Source: Agelas oroides (Eukaryota; Porifera; Demospongiae; Agelasida; Agelasidae). From it: a stretch of DNA of 64,000 nucleotides. Positions 53,901 through 64,000 of the stretch are shown here, in pieces. The DNA is taken from contig OX422200.1 in assembly GCA_949130485.1 (NCBI GenBank), forward strand, positions 449,001 through 513,000, given 5' to 3'. A program made the translations under genes and the position numbers. Numbering within the stretch: the stretch's first letter is position 1; every line of letters starts with the position of its first letter. A model generated the notes under the pieces. That model searched no databases. It was not told the DNA's origin and was given only the letters and a program-made list of their open reading frames with translations.

Positions 53901-56900
53901 TCATTTGAAATTAGAGTAAATGCTGAATGACTCGAGGAACAACAACATCAGATCAAATATGAAACGGTACTGTTCCTGCAGGAAAAGACAGTGGATAAAA
54001 ATGGTACTATTATTAGTATGTACACATACTGTTTTTAGAGCCATGATAAGTTAGCTAGCAATGATGTGTGCTCATTAGAAATCTGAAAAATTGTCAATCT
54101 GGGATTTAGTTGCAATGTAACAAGCTGAACTCACACAAATTACTAGAGCTTACCATAGTGAGGACACTGCCTGGCTTTTGGAAGCGGAGTGCCTTCACTA
54201 CCTGGAACACATCCACAATGCCCTCTGTCTTGCAACACTCAGTGGCACTGATGAATGAACAGAACACTCCACACCGGCTCGCTGTATTACTGTGTGTGGT
54301 GAGTGGAAGGAAATGGAATCATTTCTCTACACATGTAAAACTGGAAGAGTGACCCCATCCAGCTGGCTCACCTGCCATGGACCACGATGGGTCTGTTTCC
54401 AGTCCTCCTCTGTACCACCAACACCTGCTCAATGACTGCCATGATGGCAGGAGGGGAGGTGCACAGACCTCCAGGGGTCCAGCAGGGTATCTGGAACTGA
54501 GTCACCTTGTGATCCTCACCAGACTGCAGGAAGAGGTAAGAAGATATGAAGAGGTATGGAGAAACAAATGTCTGAGTTATAAAACAGAGTAAAAAGTAAT
54601 ATATCAGCTGCATAGATGGATACTTGTCTCATGCAATATATACGTACCTTGGGGTTGGTGATGCTGATGACACGTTCTATGAAACCATCCTGGTCTGTGG
54701 CTTGGAGGACAGACACACTGTACTCTCCATACTTCTGCACTCCCTTGGTACTACCATCAGGCCAGTATTGGTGGCACACTTCCTGCAGTGAAGAGAATAT
54801 GATTGCTGGTTAATGAAGTATATACTTCATCTACTATCAGCCTGTCTCCTACCTTTCCATTCTCCACGAGGTCTGACAACATCACAATCACCCCACACTC
54901 TCTCTCATAGACCATCTTCCAGAAGTCTCGACAGGTGGAGTTCATTGGAGCCTGGGTGATAATGAACCCCTTCCACAGCTTGTAGCCCTGTGTGTGTGCG
55001 TGTATGTGGGTATATAATCCCAAACTCAAGTTTGTAATTATAAGCTACCACTCAATGTGAAGTTGCTCATATTAGCTAATCTTACATTTGCAAAACTGGC
55101 ATGAATGTAGTCATTAGTTTCACCCTTCAGTACAACCCTCCATTTGTCAGCTATAGTGCATACAAGAACAACTCAAGTCCATTTCAAAACCTCACTCCAC
55201 CAAATTTGTTATCATTTAGTCTCACATGGCAGAAAGTCCATGCTCCTGTTTAAGTTAGGGAAGCGGGAGGCAGTGGCTCTGATGACTTCAGTAGGTTTTG
55301 GAGTCACCTGACCAAGAACCTGTTGGATCAGACAAAATAAATGCTAGCAGTGCAGGGCCGTAGACAAGTTTTTTAGTTTTGGGGTGCTAACTTTCACTAC
55401 ACATCATAAGCAGTTGTGTGCTATGGCTATGTGCTATATCCTTCAAATACAAATGCCAAAAATTTGGGGGTGCTTCAGCACCCCAAGCACCCACTTGTCT
55501 ACGGCCTTGCAGTGTAGTCTTTACATGTCAAAGTTAAAGTAAAGGTAGCTTCGTGACATTCCTCTGGTGTAGTGAAGTTTTTCAAAAATAAGGATAATGT
55601 ATATACTCCAATGTTTATGCTGTCCAACTGTCAACATGTTTAGTTCCACATCAACATCCAAAGTCAACTCTACCAGATGGAAGATAGTTTCTTTTACTAG
55701 TGCAGGGCTTAGGACAATAACAGAATATCACAGTACAAACATGACCATACATGGAACTGTGTCTCAAATCCTGTCCTCCCAGTTTCACTGTCCTTCCGTT
55801 TCAGTTTCTCAATGGCACTGGCGAGTCCCGAGGCTGGGATCTGGGTGACTCCACAGGTGAGAGACTCCAGGACAGCATCATGGATGAACACGTACTGGTC
55901 CTGGATGAGACACATGAAGCACTTCTATGTATACATGTCAACTAAATACGAATAGTCCTTAATAAAAAAAGTATGTGTCAGCCCAATTCAGCTGCATGCT
56001 TCTCTTACCGAGTTCTGGACCATCTTCATACGCTGTCTCCTCATCTTGGTGACGATGGCAGGGATGTCCACTACATTCTCCTTGGCAGCCTGCTCCAGAG
56101 CCATGTCAATGGCTATCAGTGTACCTGTCCTTCCCACACCAGCACTGCAGGGAGAGATGTGGACCCTCATTGCTGTGACAAAGCAATACACACACAAGTA
56201 CACCATTGTACATTTCCAAACCTAGCTGACCTGCAGTGCACCAATGTGGGTCCTCTGAAGAGCATCTTAATTCGACGAAGGTAGTTGAGGATTGGCCCAG
56301 CATACTCTGGAACACCATGGTCTGGCCAGGAGGTGAAGTGGAACTGAGTCACCTTCAGCTGATTTCCTCCACTCCTTTCACACTGCAGAAGATAAAGAAC
56401 ATACCTAAATACCAACTTCAACAGCAGGTGTGGTATATTGTAATAGTGATTACTACATACACTCGTTTTCATTATTGAGACTGTTTAGGAGCTCATCAGT
56501 TATATACATCACATATACATATATGTACATAGCAGTCACATTCGGATCTCAAAGTCACTATACTATTAACATAAACTGCAGACATGACTTACAGAGACAA
56601 ACAGCTGTCTGATGGTGTAGTCTGCAAACACCTGCTGGTCTGTGAGGGTGACTTTGAATGGACCATACTCTTGGGTCCCCTGCTCTGGCCAGTACTGCTC
56701 ACACTTCTTCTGTCCCCCCTCCACAGCATTGGTTACCATGGCAACTGCATGGATCTGTTCCTGCCAGACCATCAACCAAAAGTCAGTGACAGTGTTTGGG
56801 AGAGGACCTATGGAAAGTTCAGAACCTCAACTGAAGAGCTGAGATGCAAGTCTTATGTAGCTCACCTTGGGTGGCAATGTACTTCTTGCCTTGAGAGTAA

Positions 56901-59900
56901 CCCTGAGTGTCAGATATAATCATGTGCAGAGGGGCTTGATGCAAGTTTTCCCTAGTCAAATATTTTTAGGGAGCTTACATCTACATAGGCAGCATTGATG
57001 TAGTCGTGTTCACAGTCAACACCTCCAGAAATGGACTTCAGGACAACACGATGATCATCATCTGTTCCAAAAGGGAAAGCAATTTTTTTATCTCTAAAAT
57101 AAACAACTACTTCCTTTACAAACACTGTTAAAACAACATTGGCTCACAGGCGGTGATGTTCCTAAATCGATTCAGAAGCCTGTTTTCAGAGGATTTGCCA
57201 ACAGTTGTCTGGTGCCCTTCCTCCCCAGAGGGCAATGCCTGAGATCAGAGAACAACAATCATGTTTTGGAGGTACTGTTAATATATCATAGATAGATATA
57301 CTACCTGGAATTGTACAACAAAGCCACCATTGTTGTGGGCATGAAAGCTGGAGACATACTCTCCAAACTTCTCTCTAGTGATTGGGTTACTCTCCACTCT
57401 GGGTGTACTGGCACGCTCCTCATCCTCAGCACGCACCACCAGCTTGGTGCATCCTTCCACACTGCCCACATTGTTACTGACAGTGAAGGTGTAAGTACCA
57501 GCATGCTTCGGCTCCACAGCCATGAGCGTCAGTGAGCCATCCTTCCCAACCTCAGTGGAGTAGTCATCCTTTACCTTCCTCCCATTGAAGAGCCAGGTGA
57601 CAGTGGGGGTGGGGCTGCCAGCAACCTTCACTGTCAGGATGACCTGCTCTCCTTCAGAACACTGCACCTCCCGCTGGTAATCCACAATGGTTGGAGGCAA
57701 TACTGCATGTGTGTGTTAATGATTTAGTTACTGCAACACTGCATACAAACATTGTTAGGTAACATTGTGACAACCTGATTGACATGCAGTTAACTAAATT
57801 TGCATGACTTTTTGTGCTACCTTGCTTTTGCCTTTAAATTTTCAATAAACAATATTTGAAGTAAAAGTGTGAGATTGTATGACTGTAGAAGCAGCAGACA
57901 CAGAGGAGAGAAGTGCAGAATAACTGTTACTCAAATTTGTGAATGGCAGTCTAAGAATTGTATTATAGGCACACTGCTGCAGTAGGTTCTGCTGTGGAAT
58001 TGTGGAAGATTTGATGACTGTAGGATGGCAGTTTGTAGAACAACTAAGTAAATGTGTATCGCATTACGACACACACTCTTTCAGACATTCAAGAAAATAT
58101 GTCACAACTAGTTTTATATTATATTGATAAGTATTGCAATTGTTTAAAATGAAAGGGTGTTCAATTAAACATCGCATTTTACACAAAGATGAATTGTGGT
58201 ATTTACCCAATTTGTAAATCAACAAGTGTCATAACCAGGATTTAACTTACTTGCAAGTTTCATATAGCAGGTATTGTCAACAGATGTAGCTGCATCTTGT
58301 TCATCTTTACTGTCAACACTGTCCATATCTTCCATGTCAGCCAACTCCACTGCAGTGACCTTTCCACCCATGTGCTTATGTCTAAAGGAATAACGTTATA
58401 TATATGGTGGTGCCAGAAGAGCCTTTCTAAAGGCAAATTGAGGGTTTCTTATATATATATATATTTTAAATGTGGACTGCATTTATGTAGCAGCATGATG
58501 TGAGCTGATGTGAGTATAATTTAATGCATGGCCTTACCTCCACCAGATGACCAGGACCACAATGCCAACAGCTACAACCAGGGCCAGCACAACCACAGAC
58601 CCAGCAACACCAGCCACCAAGCCAAGGTCAAGGGGTGATCCAGAGCTAGGATCACTGGGTAGTTGAGTGACACTGGCCAATTGAGTGACAGGGTTAGTGG
58701 ATGATGGAGGTACATCTGCATAATGCCATGAGTAGACAGAACAAAGTGCATATGTATTCAGTGATGTTTCAATTTGTCAGCAACCAATGGTGTATACAAC
58801 TGTTAAGCTACCTGAGTCAAATGAGTCATTTGGACACATGGATGTTATGCCTGCAAAATACAGTGAAATGAATCATAGCAGGGTCCATTTAAATTACATC
58901 TGACACCTCACCATGGAGAGACACATTGGTGGGATTGCTAAAGGGTCCAATCTTCTGATTAGCTCCAACTGCAGCTACACGAAATATGTACGCAGCAGCA
59001 TTTGGTGCCAGATCTGAAACAGTTTCAACTGTACCATTAGTCGTTACATTCTGCACGGCACCATTACATGAGGACCAATACTGCACAAGGTAGTTGATGA
59101 CTGCTCCACATCCATTGAAGCACTGAACCTCACTCCAGGAGAGAGTTACAGTGGTGGGGTTCACTGGAGTGACCATCAAGCATGGAGGATGTAGGCGTCC
59201 TATAGTACCCATGCGACAACAATAATCGTTAGTTTTCATCATAAACACTTGAGTGCTATGTACTGAGTAAGCAAGTGATCCTGGTTTGTATTAAACATCA
59301 GTATTGTACCTGCTGTGAATGTCCTTGCATACACTGGGCCAGTAGAAAACACTCTACCTTCACTGAACCCAGTCTGGTTGACAGTGAAAGTGTAGTTTAT
59401 TCCTTCTTGGAGTCCACCTAATGTGTGGTCCTGACGATCTGTCTCCAAACTGCTCTTATTAATGTAGGTTCCACATGTCCCCCTGTAGTAGATGTGATAC
59501 TGCTGTGTGTGGCAGGGAGCCACCCATGTCAGATGTACTGAGGTAGGAGACAGTACAGCTGCTGAGAGGCTCTGTGGACCTACAGCAGTCATGTGACAAC
59601 AATAATTGTTAGTTTGCATCATAAACACTTGAGCACTTCATTGTACCTGGTGGTGTAAAGAATGCTACCCCCTCCCTCCTATGTTCTCCAGCAGTGGCCA
59701 CCACAGTGATAGTGTAGTTTGTGTTACACTGGTGGATAGTGAGAGTGGTCTCAGTTGCTGCTGGGTCCCTGAGCTGCAGGGAGGACTCACCACCACCCTC
59801 AGGATGGTAGGTGACAGTTGTGGTGTTGAAGCAGTTGGGAGCTGGCCCTGAACTAGTCCACTGCCATGCTACCCTGACAGTTGAGGTCCTTATAATCTGA

Positions 59901-61194
59901 GCAGTGATCCCAGTGGGAGTGGGAGGAGCTGGAGTGGTATGATGGTACAGTTAAGTCAGTTAAACACAGATTGCATGATATTGTGCATACCTCTTGCTGG
60001 TAGAGGAACCATTATGGGGGCACTTGTTGTATTAATGTGATCATCACCACCCCTGGCATAAACCCAGATGGTGTACTTTGTGTTGCACTGGAGGTTGGGC
60101 AAAGTGGCAAGGGTAGTTGCTGTTGAATTCCCCACTGTGTACATCATCAGAGATCCTCCCTCAGGTTGGTAGTGAACTCGAACAAGGTTAACAATGCATG
60201 TGGATAGATTCTGATGTGACTCCCACTGCCATGACACTGTGATACTTGTGTTGTCTGCAGTAACTTCAACTCTTACATCAATTGGGTCTTGTATATCTGT
60301 GCAATGGAAGTACCATGATCACATTGCTATACCAATTGAATCTCATGCATGCAGTATTTTTTACCTCCAACAGCCGCTTGCACTTGTCTGCTATTCAGTG
60401 TGGCACGTATACCATCTGAGGTTTTTCCAGTAACTATCACAGTGATGTAGTATATAGTACACCGGAGGCCAGTCTGAATGAACTCATTCTCTAATGTATT
60501 GTTAGTTGTGTAGGTTACTGCTGCAGGCCCCCTTCTACTAGTTCTGAACTCCACCCTCACAGATGCCACACACTCAGGTGGTACTGTTGTGCTCCAAGTC
60601 ACTCTAGCAGCAGGGGTTGAAAATCCCCTCACATTCTCAGCACTCACAGGAACAGTGGAGAGTGTAAGACTACCAGCTACATGTGTAATAACAAAAATGC
60701 TGCAATGACACATTGTGGGGATTGTACAATAGCTACATAAATCATCAAGAAAACTCTTAGTAGCTATGTAGCTATGCTGTCGTCCAACTAGCATGTAGCC
60801 TAGCTGAGTAACAACAAGACAATTCCCTTACCACGGATGATAGTTTTATTATTCATAGACTATTCCTACAAAGCATACACCCAACCACTGAAGGGGCCCA
60901 TGCAGATGCCACATATTCCTACATCTGCATATTCTGTATACTTCATAATCAACACAGTATATGAAGTGACTTCCTTGGGCTAGCTATATATTATAGTGGA
61001 TGGTGAACCAACATTCTGCCACATAGGCTCATTGATACTTAGCAGTTATAGTTATTATCATCATTATGTAGCTTTAGGTATATCTACTGAACTACCTACA
61101 TAGTACCTGAGAGGGGGCATGTCTGTCCTCCAACTAGCATCCAGCCGCAGCTGCTGAGGACCAACAAGATGAACAATGACGATTCACTGGCCAT
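53901..61194 (-). CDS. PTPR-like: Receptor tyrosine phosphatase F: 5 FN3, TM, cytosolic Ig, PTP D1 and pseudo-D2
   Basis: Removes phosphate from tyrosines at the inner membrane face. Exons: 61107-61194, 60365-60676, 59991-60296, 59647-59928, 59310-59579, 58912-59199, 58812-58850, 58538-58715, 58251-58381, 57305-57702, 57148-57238, 56979-57061, 56866-56902, 56593-56807, 56231-56382, 56009-56144, 55751-55900, 55226-55319, 55086-55150, 54853-54987, 54648-54782, 54372-54523, 54154-54289, 53901-53975. The sum is 3948 nt, 1315 aa. Signal 1-29, FN3 domains to about 515, TM near 563-586, I-set Ig domain about 632-725, PTP D1 about 745-1052, D2 to the end. D1 has [20 protein letters not shown] and [10 protein letters not shown] (Cys956), so it should be active. 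The usual Tyr of the KNRY loop is Phe (NRFRN). D2 has HGSNTASR (Cys to Gly at 1245) and no WPD Asp, so it should be inactive. The end [10 protein letters not shown] fits the family. Confidence 0.88.
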
Positions 61195-62351
61195 GGTTTG
61201 TTTCCAGAATCCAGCTAGCTAGTTTGTAAACAAGCTCACTAGCTAAGTGGTTTACAAAAAACAATTTCCGAACCATATATAGCATTGTTATTCTAAGCCA
61301 CTTTGTAAACAGTGTTACCTAATCATGTTTTTGAGCACTCTGCCACTAAATCACAACCTATATGTAGTTAGGCCTAGCATTAGTTGCACTACAACTTACC
61401 TAGCTATGCTATTAGGTACCACAAGATAAGCAAAGACCATCCTTTTCTGTGTTGCAGACTGGAGTACAACTGTAGCTATGGGAGTAACCAAGACTGCATG
61501 ACTCATGCATGTACATACGTAGCTAGGCTTTGTGCAATAGGGTATGTAGCTATCTCAATTGCTCCCAAGGTCCACTTTATAGACTGGTAGCTAACTGCCA
61601 TAGAAACTATATTCCACCTGAATCAATGCGGCAAAGCTCCTGTCTATACTAACTTAGTCTCTCACAAAAACTAGATCAAAGTAACCAAGCCAGCAAGCAA
61701 TAGTTCTGTACAGTGAGTGATACTAGCCTTGTGGTAGAGCTTGGGTACGAGACTACAGTGATACCAGATATGGTGTGCTTTCCTATATCCTAATTGTTCA
61801 TGCAAGCAACAATTTTTTGTTCATAAAAATTCATCAGTTTTGAGGGAATAACAGAAGTGTACTACAAATAGACTATTGTTGTCAGCGTCAGTCATATAGT
61901 TTTACAGTTGAAATCCCAGTACCAGAGTGGGGTGGAAGTCCCCAAGTTTAATGTTACAAAGGGATGTTACTGAACTGCATTACCGTCTTATTTGCACCTG
62001 CACATTGCATTTTGTGTACACGATTACCATCCAGTATACACGTAAAATTTGGGATCTTGAACCTTTGAAGGGTAAGTTCACAAAAAGTTCATGGTTATTC
62101 AAAAAATGTTCTTGGTGGTTCACTGTAGTAAAAAAAAAGTTCAAGCAGAGGAAATGTCCTGTCATAGATAGTAGAGTAGTACTCTGGTTCTGTGAACTTT
62201 GTTCATGATCTATCTCTGCCTCGTTCCCGGGTCGCATAATTTCCGGATCGTGTTTGTCCGAACCATACCATACCTATTAGTCTCGCAAGCCACACCCTTC
62301 GCAGAAGGTGTGGCTTGCGAGACTAACCTTGTTCTGCACTGAGTCTGAGCG
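61195..62351. promoter_or_regulatory. Divergent spacer and promoter of phosphatase F and copine
   Basis: About 1.16 kb between two start codons facing away from each other; the paralogous copy is at 48368-49535. It must hold both promoters. It contains a hairpin at 62278-62325 only about 25 bp before the copine start. No ORF is supported. Confidence 0.6.
62278..62325. repeat. TAGTCTCGC hairpin repeat near the copine start
   Basis: Near-perfect arms (ttagtctcgcaagccacacc and its complement). Paralogous to 49463-49510. Confidence 0.75.
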
Positions 62352-63217
62352 ATGGCGACCTACCCTCCCCCATCCCTGCCGGGCGGCCCCAGCATGCGCG
62401 TGGAGCTGCACCTCTCCTGCAAGAAGCTTCGCGATGCAGACGTGTTCTCCAAATCCGACCCATTGGTGGCAGTCTACACGTACAACAAGTCCAGTGATCA
62501 GTGGAACGAGGTGCGTGCAGCCATTTACGTCTGTCCTACTGTCGTAGACTTTTAAACAGAAGTGGAACCCTGCCTGCCTAAACTGAGATGCTGAGCTAGA
62601 CTAATCATCTGTCAAATTATGAAGAATTCCAACATATTATATGCTCACATGCAAACAATGAATGGTAGATCTGTTGTGAGAACCCTACTTGTTTACACTT
62701 GTCAATACACACCAATGACCAATGGAATGAGGTGCATGCAGCTAGACAAAATCATCTCTCACACTGTCGTGTGCACACTATTAGGCCATACCAAATTGAT
62801 TTTATGTTTCACGGATTGCTTAGGTCAGAAACATGACCCGGTAGGCAGGCAAAAAAATAAAAATAAAAATGACCGAACTTCTCATGAATTTAATTAGATA
62901 CCACTCAGTCACACAAAACTGCTCGCCATCCTCCATTCTTGCCACGTGGTGAATACTTAGCCTTGTTCCCAGGCCTTCGCACGTTCGTCGCTTGCTGCAC
63001 GATAATTTGTAGTGCTATCGACGAATGCGCGAAGGCCTGGGAACGAGGCTAGAGAGTACTGGATTATGTGTGCATATTAATTGCATTTTTACATTTTTTT
63101 TTCAATTTTCAAAAAAAAGACCCGGCCGGATCCGTGAAACATAAGATCAATTTGGTATGGCCTTACTTAGAGAAAATCCGACATACATGCTCCCACTTAC
63201 ACACACACACACACACG

Positions 63218-63257
<40 letters not shown>

Positions 63258-64000
63258 GCTCGCACTGATTTGATCAAGAACAATATTAACCCAGAGTTCA
63301 GCAAGGCTATTGAAATGAACTACTGTTTTGAGGAAGTGCAGAAACTAAGGTACACAACCGAACAAGTACAGTACTGCAACAGAACCCCTACATACTGAAC
63401 TGTACTCTGAATGGAGGAATTCTTAGTGGACATTCCATGTTTAATCTTGCAGGTCTTCACACTCACTAATAGTCTACAGTCTGATAGCTTGAAACCTTTG
63501 TAGTGTAGGAAGTTCATGGTATGTTAAACCTGATGTACCTTGACCCCAAGACTACAATATTGCACTAGTGGGAGTTGAAGAACCTGGTCGGTCACATACA
63601 ACTGTAGTCCCACATGCCAGCCACCACCTCAGAGAGGGTCTGGTGAATCGAGTCAACAAAAAACTTGTCCCACCACCTTGTATAGTGTGGTCCAATCATA
63701 TTGCACTATTTTGTCACATGACACATTACATCGCTACATTAACTGTCTTGACAACAGCAACAGAGACTGAAGGAACCCTTCACAGCTGGTGTTTTGAAAT
63801 CCAGTTACATCATCTAGAATTCCAGTGGAACAAGATCAATTCACCAGACTCTCCCCTCCTTGTGGCTAGTAGGACTAGTACAGCTGCCATCAGTGACTTA
63901 CTATATTTGATCTGATAGGTCAGTCTGCTGTTCTGTTGTTCAGGTTCTCTGTGTACGACTTGGACAATGCGACTGCAACACTGGCAGATGATGACTTTCT
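62352..64000 (+). CDS. CPNE: Copine, 5' part (first C2 domain), runs off the right edge
   Basis: Copines are calcium-dependent phospholipid-binding proteins with two C2 domains and a von Willebrand A-like domain. Three exons are visible: 62352-62510, 63255-63349 and 63944 onward, with phases 0 and 2 that join correctly. The predicted start MATYPPPSLPGGPSMRVELH leads into the first C2 domain: LSCKKLRDADVFSKSDP, VAVYTY, then TDLIKNNINPEFSK and FEEVQKLRFSVYDLD. This matches the copine C2A pattern, in which SDP and YDxD supply calcium ligands. Exon 2 is preceded directly by a CA repeat. The gene is divergent from phosphatase F, and its 5' end is duplicated as a pseudogene at 49536. Confidence 0.9.
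62958..63052. repeat. Long hairpin repeat in copine intron 1
   Basis: Arms of about 30 bp (tagccttgttcccaggccttcgc against gcgaaggcctgggaacgaggcta) with a 40-bp loop. The longest example of the TAGCCTCGT hairpin family in the window. Confidence 0.75.
63199..63254. repeat. (CA)n tract at the acceptor of copine exon 2
   Basis: CA repeat with two CG interruptions, ending acacag at the exon 2 boundary. The pseudogene copy has a pure CA run at the same place (51461-51504). Confidence 0.9.

Overview
The window looks like nuclear DNA of an early-branching animal, most likely a sponge. The genes are intron-rich but compact, with many introns of 60-500 bp. The families are animal ones: sortilin, iRhom, FEM1, RNF4, copine, and a receptor tyrosine phosphatase with FN3 repeats. 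Short hairpin repeats, minisatellites and CA repeats are scattered through introns and spacers. The sponge assignment is an inference; no taxon marker is present. All exon models were built by eye from splice sites, reading phase and paralogue comparison. Each complete model has a total coding length divisible by three.

Left third (1-19.7 kb): two tandem minus-strand sortilin-like (VPS10) receptor genes have almost identical exon structure. Gene A (368-6413) loses its last exon off the left edge. Gene B (6957-17366) is complete at 823 aa. Gene B shares a 165-bp divergent promoter, carrying a perfect GTCACGTGAC (CLEAR-type) site, with an intronless FEM1 gene on the plus strand (17531-19657).

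Middle (19.8-34 kb): a ten-exon iRhom-like gene on the minus strand (19833-30571) has an intact GxS...H pair, four PPDY motifs and an N-terminal EF-hand-like exon. A young Ty1/copia element (24041-27838) sits in its third intron, and its polyprotein has an in-frame deletion of the reverse-transcriptase core. The iRhom gene is head-to-head with an RNF4-like SUMO-targeted ubiquitin ligase (30891-33700, plus) that needs a 10-nt micro-exon and hosts a pogo/Tigger-type MITE.

Right half (34-62 kb): a minus-strand array of receptors shares one FN3 ectodomain plan, with one phase-1 exon per FN3 domain. Genes C, D and E have six FN3 domains, one TM segment and a short tail ending in a conserved YEIP motif. 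Gene F (53901-61194) has a related five-FN3 ectodomain but continues into a cytosolic Ig domain, an intact phosphatase domain ([10 protein letters not shown]) and a second phosphatase domain lacking the catalytic Cys. The N-terminal exons of E and F are nearly identical at a constant offset of about 12.82 kb. Relic exons lie between the genes. The array therefore looks like a set of paired receptors, tyrosine-tailed against phosphatase-tailed, homogenised by duplication or gene conversion. The duplicated block includes the divergent copine gene: an intact 5' end at 62352 runs off the right edge, and a pseudogene copy near 49.5-51.6 kb is broken by a MITE.
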